A DNA stretch of 64,000 nucleotides from Polyangia bacterium (GCA_030429545.1 JAUIFF010000023.1:1-64000); one strand, 5' to 3'; shown: positions 7,343 through 17,803, counted from the stretch's first letter. Notes: a model not told the origin generated them from the sequence alone. Program-made: numbers and translations.

Positions 7343-8848
7343 CTACGGGTGAAGGGCGACAACAAATGAGTGAACCTTACCGTCGACCTCGGTATGTCCC
7401 GCGCCAATGAGGTTGCCAAATCGATCCTCGCCCAGCGCGGTCAAGGTTCCCAACTCCGGTGACTGAAACAACCACTCGTTGCGAAACACCCCCGGCCGTC
7501 CGTCCCAACTCCCGACCGCATACCCACGTGCCGCGGCGACAATCTCGCCCTCAACCGCGACAGTTTTGTACAAGCTGAGGTCGCTATTGTGTGTGGAACG
7601 AAAACTCGTGTCATCGATCGTTCGCCCCCACGCAATAAACTTGCCCGCCGGACTAAAAGAGCCCGCGACATAGACGCTTTCGTCTGTGAGGGGCCGCGGG
7701 ACAGCCGATAACACCCCTCCCAAAAACGTAAACAGTCTAGGTTGTTTCAAGGGATCGATCGTGAGCTCAGAAAACACAAACCCCGTGGCGACGACTTTCC
7801 CCTCCGAGACTGAAACACTGTAAATCGACGAATCGAGGGGGATCTCATCATCGGGGTTAACAGCGGTGAAGGTATCCGAGAAAACCGTCCCACCCGACTC
7901 GGTGAGCTGCCACGCCGTCGCGTCTATCCCATCTTCGCGGTGGGCCTCCCCGACCACGAGCACATCTTCGCCGACCGCAGCCGAATCGTGGAGCACCGTA
8001 TCCGCGAACGAGCGTACCCAGTATCGGACCCATCGTCCGTTGAGCCTACGGTACAGCCGGACCTCCGCGTCGTCGCCGACAGACCCGACGAGCACAAGGC
8101 TCCTGTCCGGTAGCATTGTCGCCGACGTGATGTCGAGGGGGTAGGTCTCTACCAACGGTTGCTCGACAACTCCGCCCAGGGGGAAAAACTCCGCAAGCGT
8201 GATCTCCCCGCCTGTGTTGCCGACCATGAGCACGCGATCGTGAAAGCCGGGCTGCCCGGGTTCGACCACCACAGCCTTGCCCCGCGTGCCGGCGTCGCCT
8301 GTCCATGTGTACTTCACCGACCCGGATGCGGGCAGTTGAACGTCGACGCTCACCACTGCCGACACTGGTTCGCCGCCTGTCTGTGCGAGCACGCGAAACT
8401 CGATTGTGCCGTTGTCGTCGGGGTGGTCGACGATGTACTCGAGCGATGGCTGTCCCATAGGCCATGCGACCTTTTGGACAGGTCCATTGGCTTTCGCCAC
8501 AAACAGGTCTAGCGACTCGATCGTTGTATCGCCCGTTTCGAGCGTCAGCAGCACACTTCCTGCCTGTGTGAGCGACTCGACACTTGCGTTCAGGTGCAGC
8601 TCGACTTGGTCGCCCGCAGCTGTCGTCTCCCCGGTCTCGTCGGCAGTTGTCGCCGAGCTGTCGGTCGTCTCGACGGGGGCACTGGTCTGAGCCGGTCCGC
8701 CACCCGTTGTATCCTCAACATCACCAGCTTCGGTGTAGCCGTTGTTGTGTTGGTGGATCTGGTTGAGGATCGCATCGTGGTCGCCGCAGGAGCCGAGCAA
8801 AACAGGCAGAAGGCAGAGGCGAAGTCGCACATTGTTATTATCGCACAT
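7343..8848 (-). CDS. Hypothetical lipoprotein, propeller-like repeats
   Basis: A 501-residue lipoprotein. The signal peptide RLRLCLLPVLLGSC ends in a lipobox (LGSC). A Thr/Glu/Ala-rich linker runs to about residue 82. The next segment, about 85-180, looks Ig-like (VELHLNASVESLTQAGSVLL). After it come repeated short strands of the form VLVVGEA, VVATGFVF and VYVAGSF, which resemble beta-propeller blades. I cannot name the family. The gene converges on the copy 2 vWA-like lipoprotein with a 13-bp gap, and its truncated duplicate lies at 5818-6000. That constant pairing suggests the two surface proteins work together. Confidence 0.75.
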   Translation of the reverse strand: MCDNNNVRLRLCLLPVLLGSCGDHDAILNQIHQHNNGYTEAGDVEDTTGGGPAQTSAPVETTDSSATTADETGETTAAGDQVELHLNASVESLTQAGSVLLTLETGDTTIESLDLFVAKANGPVQKVAWPMGQPSLEYIVDHPDDNGTIEFRVLAQTGGEPVSAVVSVDVQLPASGSVKYTWTGDAGTRGKAVVVEPGQPGFHDRVLMVGNTGGEITLAEFFPLGGVVEQPLVETYPLDITSATMLPDRSLVLVGSVGDDAEVRLYRRLNGRWVRYWVRSFADTVLHDSAAVGEDVLVVGEAHREDGIDATAWQLTESGGTVFSDTFTAVNPDDEIPLDSSIYSVSVSEGKVVATGFVFSELTIDPLKQPRLFTFLGGVLSAVPRPLTDESVYVAGSFSPAGKFIAWGRTIDDTSFRSTHNSDLSLYKTVAVEGEIVAAARGYAVGSWDGRPGVFRNEWLFQSPELGTLTALGEDRFGNLIGAGHTEVDGKVHSFVVALHP

Positions 8849-8944
8849 CGCCGGGCAAAAACGAACTCTCCGGGATTTCAGCCAAACTTGGGCCGATTTT
8901 GCAGCATTGTGCAGTGTTGTGGAGTAGTTGAGTCTGCAACGATC

Positions 8945-9210
8945 ATGGCCAACAAGACCGAACTCCCTACGTATGAAGCTGTTTCAACCGCGGACTTCCC
9001 CCTCGCCTGCTGGCGAACTCGTTGCACCTCCAACCGTTCGTCGACTGCTGGCAATACCTGTTCGGCGTTTTCAACGCTACTGCTGAACTCGCGAAGCCTC
9101 AGGTGCGCGAGGGTGTCCAGCAACACGAGTCGGCACTGCTTTCGAGCGAGGGCAAGTCCCCGGTCCGCTGTGTTGCGACAGCCGTAGATGAATCGCGCTC
9201 GCAGCAATGA
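8945..9210 (+). pseudogene. Possible frameshifted small ORF
   Basis: In the 408-bp gap before alaS, one frame opens with MANKTELPTYEAVSTADFP (from 8945). A different frame then shows a G+C-rich third position and protein-like sequence (LLANSLHLQPFVDCWQYLFG, then VFNATAELAKPQVREGVQQH) to a stop at 9208-9210. Joining them needs a one-base correction near a CCCCC run at about 9000. It could be a broken gene, a sequencing error or chance. I recognise no family. Confidence 0.3.
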
Positions 9211-9256
9211 CGGCCGTCACCGACTTGTGAAGCTGCTTTCGACCTGCAGCCAGCCC

Positions 9257-11923
9257 CTACTTCTGGAGCTGTTTTTGAACCTGGTTTGCTGCGTCGGCGA
9301 TGGCGGCGGGCAACCCCGATGGATCTGGGCCCCCGGCCTGGGCGAGGTCTGGACGACCGCCGCCGCGGCCCTTGACGTGGGCAGCCAAGGCGCCGACGAG
9401 CTTGCCGGCGTGCAGACGTTTTTTGAGGTCCGATGTAAGTGCAACGAGTAGCGTGGCCTTGCCTTCGCGCTCGGCCCCGAGGATCACAACACCGGAACCC
9501 AAGCGGTTGCGCAGGGTATCCGCCGCTTCGCGTAGGGCCTTGGGATTGGCCACGGCGACGACCTTGGCCAGCACCTTGATCCCCTCAACTTCGACCGGCG
9601 CATCGCTAGCACCCGCCCCGCCCGTGGCGATCTTGCGTTGGAGTTCCTCGACCTCCCGATGCTTGGCCCGCAGGTCGTTTTGCAACTTCTCGACCCGCCC
9701 GGGAATCTCCGCGGGTGTCGGCGCATGCACGGCCCCGCCAACTTCGTAGAGGGTTTGCGACAGCGATTGGACGTAGGCCATGGCCCCGCTGCCGGTCTTC
9801 GCCTCGATCCGGCGCACGCCCTGGGCGATGCCCTCCTCCGACGCGATCACAAACAGGCCGATGTCGCCGGTGCGGCGCACATGGGTCCCACCGCACAGCT
9901 CGACACTGTCACCCATCGAAACCACCCGGACTTCGGCCCCATACTTCTCACCGAACAGCCCGATCGCACCGGCTTTCTTTGCATCTGCAAGCGACATCTC
10001 GCGGGTCGACGCCGGACCGTTGACGAGGATCGCCTTGTAGACGTGTTGCTCGACCTCTCGCAGTTGCTCGCGGGTCAGTGGCCGGCTGTGGGAAAAGTCG
10101 AAACGCAGGCGATCGGGGGCGACCAACGAGCCTTTTTGGACCACGTGCGGGCCCAAAACTTCGCGCAGGGCCAGGTGCAACAGGTGGGTCGCGCTGTGGT
10201 TGCGACGGATCGCGTTGCGGCGCTCGCTGTCGACGTGCAGCTCAACTTTTTGCCCGACCTTGAGGTGGCCCTTGTGCACGCGCCCGACATGGATGTGGAT
10301 ATCGCCGGTCGGCTTTTTGGTGTCGATGATCTCGACATCGAGGCCGTCGGCCGTAAGCCGGCCGTGGTCGCCGATTTGCCCGCCGCTTTCGCCATAAAAA
10401 GGTGTACGGTCACAGACAATTTCGACCTCGTCACCGGGGCCAGCCTCGACTACGGTTTGTTGCCCACGCACAAGTGCGACCACCGTGGCCTTCGCCGTTT
10501 CGCTGGCATAACCCAAGAATTCGTGGGTTCCGGCGTGGGCCTGCTTGAGCTGCATATACACATTGTCGAGGGCCCGGTCGCTGCCGAGGGCTCCTTTTTG
10601 CGAGCTGCTTTGGCGGCGAGCAACCTCCTGCTCGACCTCGGCTTCTTCGAGCCCGAGCCCGTGTTCCTTGCAGATCACGCCGGTGAGGTCGATCGGAAAT
10701 CCGTAGGTGTCGTAAAGGTCAGCTGCAATCGGGGCTGGAAACTCCTTGGCCCCCTGCTCGAGGTCTTCGATGGCGGCGTCGAGCAGGCGAATCCCGCGGT
10801 CGAGTGTGCGGCGAAACGCCTCTTCCTCAACCTGCACAAGCTCGGCGATGGTGGCCCGTCGCTCGGCGAGCTCGGGGTAGACCTCGCCAAAGTCCTCGAC
10901 CACGCGGTCGCAGACAGTGTGGAAAAACGCCTGGTCGAGGCCCACGGTGGTGCCGTAGCGAATCGCCCGACGCATGATCCGGCGCAACACATAGGAGCGC
11001 CCGGTCTTGTCGGGAAACACCCCGTCGGCGATCAAAAATGCGGTCGCCCGGGCGTGGTCGGCAATCACCCGAAACGGGCTCTCGCGCTCGCCCAGGTCGG
11101 CCTTTGGATCGGCGCCGGCGAGTTGTTTGGCCAGCCCGACCAACGGGGCGAGCAGGTCGGTTTGGAAGTTGCTCGGGACCCCGGCACAGACCGCGGCCAG
11201 CCGTTCCAAACCAGCACCGGTATCGATCGAGGGGGCAGCCAGCGGCTTGAGCGAGCCATCGGCCAACTTCTCGTATTGCATAAACACCAAGTTCCACAGC
11301 TCGGTGTACAGGGTGTCCTGATAAGCAGGTCCAAACTTCCCCTCGCGCAGGGCATCGCCCGGGGCCTTGTCGCCGTGAAACAGGTGGATCTCCGAACACG
11401 GACCACAGGGACCGGTGTCGCCCATCTGCCAAAAGTTCTCCTTGGCATCAAACGCATAGATCCGGTCGCGCGGAACAAACTCGGACCACAGCTCGCGGGC
11501 CTCCTCGTCGAACCCGGCAGCCTCGCCCTCGCCGTTGAACACCGAGACAACCAAGCGCTCGGCCGGCAGACCCAAGCCCTTGGTCAAAAACTCCCAGGCC
11601 CAGGCGATCGCCTCGCGTTTGAAATAGTCGCCAAACGAGAAGTTGCCGAGCATCTCAAACATCGTCTGGTGGCGCGGGGTAAACCCGACGTTGTCGAGGT
11701 CGTTGTGCTTACCGCCCGCGCGCAGACATCGTTGTACACTCACAGCACGCGAGTAGTCGCGCTTGTCCCTGCCCAAAAAGACATCTTTAAACGGCACCAT
11801 GCCGGCGTTGACAAACAACAGCGTGGGGTCGTTTTCGGGGACCAGTGGCGCCGAGGCGACGTGGGTGTGGCCGCGGGTGTTAAAAAACTCGACAAAAAGG
11901 CGACGGATCTCGTGGGCACGCAT
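9257..11923 (-). CDS. alaS: Alanyl-tRNA synthetase
   Basis: An 888-residue alanyl-tRNA synthetase (the usual length is about 875), which charges tRNA-Ala and edits mischarged Ser and Gly. The N-terminal class II catalytic domain starts MRAHEIRRLFVEFFNTRGHT and includes RCLRAGGKHNDLDNVG and GPCGPCSEIH. The editing domain carries HSATHLLHLAL and the zinc-site CGGTHVRRTGDIG. The DHHA1 C-Ala domain ends the protein. I chose the start at 11923, the second of two nearby ATGs, because GGAG lies 8-9 nt upstream; the ATG at 11938 has no such site. Three TGYANNTRCA motifs lie inside the gene. Confidence 0.96.
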   Translation of the reverse strand: MRAHEIRRLFVEFFNTRGHTHVASAPLVPENDPTLLFVNAGMVPFKDVFLGRDKRDYSRAVSVQRCLRAGGKHNDLDNVGFTPRHQTMFEMLGNFSFGDYFKREAIAWAWEFLTKGLGLPAERLVVSVFNGEGEAAGFDEEARELWSEFVPRDRIYAFDAKENFWQMGDTGPCGPCSEIHLFHGDKAPGDALREGKFGPAYQDTLYTELWNLVFMQYEKLADGSLKPLAAPSIDTGAGLERLAAVCAGVPSNFQTDLLAPLVGLAKQLAGADPKADLGERESPFRVIADHARATAFLIADGVFPDKTGRSYVLRRIMRRAIRYGTTVGLDQAFFHTVCDRVVEDFGEVYPELAERRATIAELVQVEEEAFRRTLDRGIRLLDAAIEDLEQGAKEFPAPIAADLYDTYGFPIDLTGVICKEHGLGLEEAEVEQEVARRQSSSQKGALGSDRALDNVYMQLKQAHAGTHEFLGYASETAKATVVALVRGQQTVVEAGPGDEVEIVCDRTPFYGESGGQIGDHGRLTADGLDVEIIDTKKPTGDIHIHVGRVHKGHLKVGQKVELHVDSERRNAIRRNHSATHLLHLALREVLGPHVVQKGSLVAPDRLRFDFSHSRPLTREQLREVEQHVYKAILVNGPASTREMSLADAKKAGAIGLFGEKYGAEVRVVSMGDSVELCGGTHVRRTGDIGLFVIASEEGIAQGVRRIEAKTGSGAMAYVQSLSQTLYEVGGAVHAPTPAEIPGRVEKLQNDLRAKHREVEELQRKIATGGAGASDAPVEVEGIKVLAKVVAVANPKALREAADTLRNRLGSGVVILGAEREGKATLLVALTSDLKKRLHAGKLVGALAAHVKGRGGGRPDLAQAGGPDPSGLPAAIADAANQVQKQLQK

Positions 11924-12126
11924 ACCGGAGGTCTCCATGGGGTGCGGAGCATACACCTGTTTTAGGGAGTTTGACGGGCTTTCAAGCCGGCGACAACTGT
12001 GGCCCTTGCCAAAGTCGTGGCTTTTGAGCTGACCCGGTGAGACGTTCACCACATCCGACACCCGCGGTTGGGGCACGGCCGGCACCAAGCCGGCTGCGCC
12101 CAAAAGTCGCCGGAAACTAATTGCAG

Positions 12127-13446
12127 CTACACCAACTGCAACATCTTGATCTTGAGGTAGTGCCCCTCGGTGAAGGCCGGCAACACCGGAAAATCCGGGC
12201 CCAGGCCACACTCATTGACCACCCGGGCCGTGCGATGCGCGGCCGCACAACCCTCGCCGAGCGCCAGCATGAAGTCGTGGTGTGCCAGCTTGGCCGCGTT
12301 GCAGACCGCCAACACAAACCCGCCGGGCGCAACCACCGGGGCGATCGCCGACATCAGGTGGTGATAGTCCTTGAGCGCCGAAAACATCGAGCCCTTGACG
12401 TTGGAAAATGGCGGCGGGTCGACGACCACCAAATCGAACTGGCGATCGCGCTGACGCATTTTTTCGAGGTGTTTAAACACGTCGCCGGTGAGCGCCTCGC
12501 AGGCCTCGGCCTCGTAGCCCGAAGCCACCAGGTTTTGCCGGCACTTGGCGTGTGAACGGGCCGCCGCGTCGACATTGGTCACCGCCGTCGCCCCTCCGCG
12601 AAGCGCCCGCAGGCCAAACGCCCCGGTAAAGCTAAACAGGTTGAGCACCCGCCGTCCCTTAGACCAGGCCTCACACAGCCGTCGACCCTCGCGCAGGTCC
12701 AAAAACAGGCCGGGGGACACCGGGGCCGTGACATCGACAAAGAACTTGAGGCCGTCTTCGTCGACCGTGAACTCGCCCTTTGAAGTTTGGCCCTGGAGGT
12801 GAAACGCGGGCGGTCGGCGGTCGCCAGCATTGACCGGACGCACCCGGTCTTGCATGTAGATCCCCGCCGGCTCGAACACCTCGGCGAGGATCGGCACCAG
12901 CTCGTCGAGGTAGTTTTCGGCCACCCGCGAGTACTTGTAGATCAACAAAAAGTCGCCCAGGCGATCGACCGCAAGCCCCGGAAAACCATCGGCCTCGGCA
13001 TGGATCAGGCGGCAGGCCTCGGTCAGTGAATTGGTGCGATCGCGCAGCAGCTTGGCGTGCATCACCCGGCTGCGCATCTCGCCCGTGTCCCACGACAGGG
13101 TCTCGCTGGTGCTCAGCATCCGCACACCGATCGCGCCATCGGGTTCGACAAAGCCCCAGCCAACCGAGTAGCCACTGAGGTCGATCACCGGCACCGGACG
13201 ATCGGTAGGCATCTCATCGAGCGGGCGACGAACCGTGGTGCGAAACACCCACGGGTGCCCAGCACGAAGCAACCGCGAAACACTGTCGGGCACCTTCACA
13301 GTCGCCCGGCGAACCGTCGGACGAGCCGGCCCCCGACCGCCCCCGCGACTTTGCGGGCCCCGGCCACGGTTCCCTCCCCGCCTCGAATCGCGCGGCCCCT
13401 GGCCGCCAGAGCGAGATCCTCGGTTGTCTCCGGAACGCGTGGTCAT
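12127..13446 (-). CDS. RlmI-like class I SAM-dependent rRNA methyltransferase with RG-rich N-terminus
   Basis: A 439-residue member of COG1092 (E. coli RlmI, which makes m5C1962 in 23S rRNA, is the model). A PUA-like domain (about residues 48-120, SRLLRAGHPWVFRTTVRRPL) is followed by a Rossmann methyltransferase domain. Motif I is VLNLFSFTGAFGLRAL; the catalytic-loop motif is DLVVVDPPPFSNVKG. The first 45 residues are an Arg/Gly-rich tail (RGGNRGRGPQSRGGGRG), absent from E. coli RlmI, that probably binds RNA; this is inference. The exact target base cannot be read from sequence. Confidence 0.85.
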   Translation of the reverse strand: MTTRSGDNRGSRSGGQGPRDSRRGGNRGRGPQSRGGGRGPARPTVRRATVKVPDSVSRLLRAGHPWVFRTTVRRPLDEMPTDRPVPVIDLSGYSVGWGFVEPDGAIGVRMLSTSETLSWDTGEMRSRVMHAKLLRDRTNSLTEACRLIHAEADGFPGLAVDRLGDFLLIYKYSRVAENYLDELVPILAEVFEPAGIYMQDRVRPVNAGDRRPPAFHLQGQTSKGEFTVDEDGLKFFVDVTAPVSPGLFLDLREGRRLCEAWSKGRRVLNLFSFTGAFGLRALRGGATAVTNVDAAARSHAKCRQNLVASGYEAEACEALTGDVFKHLEKMRQRDRQFDLVVVDPPPFSNVKGSMFSALKDYHHLMSAIAPVVAPGGFVLAVCNAAKLAHHDFMLALGEGCAAAHRTARVVNECGLGPDFPVLPAFTEGHYLKIKMLQLV

Positions 13447-13771
13447 GGCCGCGCAGCATAGCGAAGATCGGACGCGACGTCGTCAAACTAGGGCGCCAAG
13501 CTTGTGAGGTCCCCCGCTGCCCGGGCCCAGCGACAGGCTTCAACTACTTGGAAATATTGAAATCGGCCAATCACGACACCCAAGCGACGCGGCGTGACCG
13601 AGGCGGGCATCCCACGGGCCTGGATGATGGGAGCTATGCATTACATGTATCAACATCAATCGCCGAACGGGATCCGGTCAGGTCAGGTCAGTCCGGCCGA
13701 GCGCAGCCAAGGGCCATATGGGGAACAACAAAGACAAGTACGAACAGGCCTACGTGCAGAGCGCGGGAGAT

Positions 13772-13927
13772 AGATGTGTATTCATCAATATGCGCACTGA
13801 GAACCGAAACTGGACGCGCGGGCCGTGAAGCCGTCCTCTCCGCGAGTCTTAGCGCAGGCATCGCAGAGCGGAGCGCGGTAGATATTCATCAATACGCGAA
13901 CTGAGAACCGAGACCGGATGCGCGGGC
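13772..13927. repeat. Direct repeat pair (attcatcaata / actgagaaccga block)
   Basis: Two copies of a block of about 50 bp, near 13772-13826 and 13880-13927. Shared pieces are tagat-n-tattcatcaata, cgc/cgcg, actgagaaccga and gcgcgggcc. The sequence gtgaagccgtcct, followed by ctccgcga-n-cttagcgcaggcat, is shared between 13823-13861 and the arms and flank of the hairpin at 13929-14031. The first copy therefore looks like a relic of the same hairpin element that has lost its centre. Confidence 0.65.
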
Positions 13928-13928
13928 C

Positions 13929-14004
13929 TTTTTGGCCGTGAAGCCGTCCTGAGAAGACTGTAGTCGCCTACAGCAAATTCTCAGAACGGCTTCACGACCA
14001 AAAA
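13929..14004. repeat. Giant hairpin, family C
   Basis: A 76-bp near-perfect palindrome. The left arm is TTTTTGG-c-CGTGAAGCCG-tc-CTGAGAA-ga-CTGTAG. The loop is TCGC (13964-13967). The right arm is CTACAG-caaa-TTCTCAG-aa-CGGCTTCACG-a-CCAAAAA. Thirty of about 36 positions per arm pair. T-tract first and A-tract last makes it unlike an intrinsic terminator on either strand. No gene is within 470 bp on either side, so it is not a simple gene-end structure. Confidence 0.85.
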
Positions 14005-14055
14005 TTCTCCGCGAACCTTAGCGCAGGCATGAGGCCTACGATTCGCGGGACCCCT

Positions 14056-14138
14056 ACAGGCAATCTTCGATTTCCAGCTCAGCGCCCCACTCAACCCCGA
14101 CAGGCAACCTTCGATTTCCAGCTCAGCGCCCAAGCGTC
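14056..14138. repeat. 45-bp tandem duplication
   Basis: The block caggcaa-y-cttcgatttc / cagctcagcgccc occurs at about 14056 and again at about 14101, with one C/T difference in the first half. It lies between the family C hairpin and the family B units. Confidence 0.7.
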
Positions 14139-14210
14139 CCGCGACGCTGTAGAGGGCTACTGCTAGCCGCTCAACGACCAACTGGGGTTCGAGTCCTGAA
14201 CAGCAAACGT

Positions 14211-14765
14211 GCGCGGAGATATTTTGGCTGGGGTGCGAGTCCTGAGCCGCGACGCTTCGCCCCCAACCAAACAACCACGCAAACGTGCGCGGAGATATCT
14301 TGGCTGGGGTGCGAGTCCTGAGCCGCGACGCTGGGCTACTGCCAGCCACTTAGGGCCACGCCCGCTCGCCCCACCAAACCTCGAACAACCACGCAAACGT
14401 GCGCGGAGATATTTTGGCTGGGGTGCGAGTCCTGAGCCGCGACGCTGTAGTGGGCTACTGCCAGCCACAAGCCCCTTTCGCCCCCAACCAACCAAACCTC
14501 AAACAACCACGCAAACGTGCGCGGAGATATTTTGGCTGGGGTGCGAGTCCTGAGCGGCGACGCTGTAGTGGGCTACTGCTAGCCACAAGCCCCTTTCACC
14601 CCCAACCAAACCTCAAACAACCACGACGCCCCAACCAAACCTCAAACAACCACGCAAACGTGCGCGGAGATATTTTGGCTGGGGTGCGAGTCCTGAGCGG
14701 CGACGCTGTAGTGGGCTACTGCTAGCCGCTCAGGGCCGCAGCCCAGCCAAAATAGCCCGCGCACG
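14211..14765. repeat. Family B repeats: four half-copies and one complete 107-bp hairpin
   Basis: The left arm gcgcggagatattttggct, followed by ggggtgcgagtcctgag, starts at about 14211, 14287, 14401, 14519 and 14662; most copies continue into a GTAG-tggg-CTAC tip. Spacers contain caaac-rich linkers (caaacctcaaacaaccacg). Only the last copy has its full right arm: GCCGCTCAGG 14725-14734, CCCAGCCAAAAT 14742-14753 and CCGCGCACG 14757-14765. Together with the left arms from 14659 this makes a hairpin of about 107 bp, ending 4 bp from the stop of the minus-strand gene at 14769. The layout copies that of family A at 1-312. Confidence 0.85.
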
Positions 14766-14768
14766 GGA

Positions 14769-16496
<1,728 letters not shown>

Positions 16497-16534
16497 GGTG
16501 TCCTGAGACTCCTATTTCTGGCCGCGGCCTTTTT

Positions 16535-17803
16535 CTACTGGATGGTCTTCTTGCAGTCCTTGAGGTTGAACTCCACGCGGCGGTTGGCTGCGCGGCCCTC
16601 GGCGGTCTTGTTGCTCGCGATCGGCTTCTCCTCGCCGTGACCAACAGGCTCGAGCCTGTCGGTTGCAATGCCCTTGCTGACCAAGTAATCGCGGACGCTG
16701 TTGACGCGTTTTTGCGAGAGCTTCTTGTTGTACTTGTTGGAGCCCTTGCTATCGGTGTGGCCTTCGATCCAGATCTTGATGTCTGGTGCGGCATTGAGGG
16801 TCTCGACCACCTCGTCGAGGACCTTGTAGCTCTTCGGATCGACGTCCCACTTGTTGAACTTGAAGTAGACCTTGTCGGAGAGCTTGATCTGGCAGTTGTC
16901 GATCTTGAGGACGTCTGGGCAGCCGTCTTCGTCTTCGACGCCGTCCATGTCCTCGGGCAAGTTACGACAATCGCGCCAGACGCCGTTGTCTTCTTGCTTG
17001 CCGTCCTTGTTGATCCACTCGTAGGTGCCGTCGGGGTTGCGCTTGAGCTCGTAGGCATCGAGCACACCGTCGCCGTCGTTGTCCTTGTCGGGACAGCCGT
17101 CTTCGTCCTCGAATTGGTCGAAGTCCTCGGGATCGTCCGGACACTTGTCGACCTTGTCGAGAATGGTGTCGCGGTCGTTGTCGGGATCGGGACAGCCGTC
17201 CTCGTCCTCAAACCCGTCGACATCCTCGGGCTCGTTGCGGCAATCGACGGTCGTGCCGTTTTCTTCTTTTTTGTCGTTGCTGATCCATTGGTAAGTCTGG
17301 TTGGACTCATCCTTGGTCAGCTCCGCGGCATCCAAGACACCGTCGCCGTCGTTGTCCTTGTCGGGACAGCCGTCGTCGTCTTCGAACGAGTCGAAGTCCT
17401 CCGGCTCGTCGGGACACTTGTCGGTCTTGTCGTCGTAGCCGTCCCAGTCCCTGTCGGTGGTCGGGTCGACCGGGGGTTTGTACTCGGTGTCTTTGCAGCG
17501 GACCGGGTCGGTCTTTTTGCGGGCGAGCTGGGTGTAGATCTCCGCGGTCTCGGCGTGGTCCTTGCCGCGGAAGTACTCACCCATGGTCAGCGCGTCCTGG
17601 GCAAACATAATGTTTGCCTCGGCGATCGCTGTCTCTTTGGGGGCACAACCGATGGTTTTAGAGCCGTCGGCGATCGCCTCTTGCAAAACAGTTTGGGTAC
17701 CGGTGACTTTGCCGAGCAGGGTTTGTCCCGCGCACGACATCGACAACGTGGCCCAGGTAACTGAGGCCAATACGGCAACTGAAGTGTTGATGCGGCGCTT
17801 CAC
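16535..17803 (-). CDS. OmpA-family protein with thrombospondin type 3 repeats
   Basis: A 422-residue envelope protein. The N-terminus has a lipobox-like SMSC. A helical segment (about 25-105) precedes calcium-binding TSP3-type repeats of the form D-x-D-x-D-G-x-x-D (DRDWDGYDD, DKDNDGDGVLD, DPDNDRDTILD), spaced by CPDEPED-type loops. The C-terminal OmpA domain (about 300-420) includes YFKFNKWDVDPKSYKVL and the peptidoglycan-binding IEGHTDSKGSNKYNKKLSQK. It should anchor the outer membrane to peptidoglycan. Its GTG start overlaps the upstream TGA by 4 nt (GTGA), so translation is coupled. Confidence 0.9.
   Translation of the reverse strand: MKRRINTSVAVLASVTWATLSMSCAGQTLLGKVTGTQTVLQEAIADGSKTIGCAPKETAIAEANIMFAQDALTMGEYFRGKDHAETAEIYTQLARKKTDPVRCKDTEYKPPVDPTTDRDWDGYDDKTDKCPDEPEDFDSFEDDDGCPDKDNDGDGVLDAAELTKDESNQTYQWISNDKKEENGTTVDCRNEPEDVDGFEDEDGCPDPDNDRDTILDKVDKCPDDPEDFDQFEDEDGCPDKDNDGDGVLDAYELKRNPDGTYEWINKDGKQEDNGVWRDCRNLPEDMDGVEDEDGCPDVLKIDNCQIKLSDKVYFKFNKWDVDPKSYKVLDEVVETLNAAPDIKIWIEGHTDSKGSNKYNKKLSQKRVNSVRDYLVSKGIATDRLEPVGHGEEKPIASNKTAEGRAANRRVEFNLKDCKKTIQ

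Larger units (their letters stand above)
13447..14768. other. 1.3-kb repeat island without genes
   Basis: No ORF here has coding character. In order it holds a 19-bp element shared with 31513-31531 (13641-13659), duplicated blocks at about 13772/13880 and 13823/14009, a giant hairpin (13929-14004), a 45-bp tandem pair (14056/14101), and five family B repeat units ending in a 107-bp hairpin (14211-14765). The region between alaS/methyltransferase and the OmpA operon is therefore a build-up of several palindromic repeat families. Confidence 0.75.

Noticed and set aside
9638-11965. 775-residue plus-strand ORF opposite alaS
   Set aside because: Antisense frame kept open by codon bias; alaS motifs are unambiguous on the minus strand.
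11924-12126. T-box riboswitch upstream of alaS
   Set aside because: I could not find the T-box sequence or a specifier hairpin in the short leader.
14211-14765. CRISPR array
   Set aside because: Unit spacing is irregular (76-143 bp), the spacers are similar to each other, and no cas gene is present.
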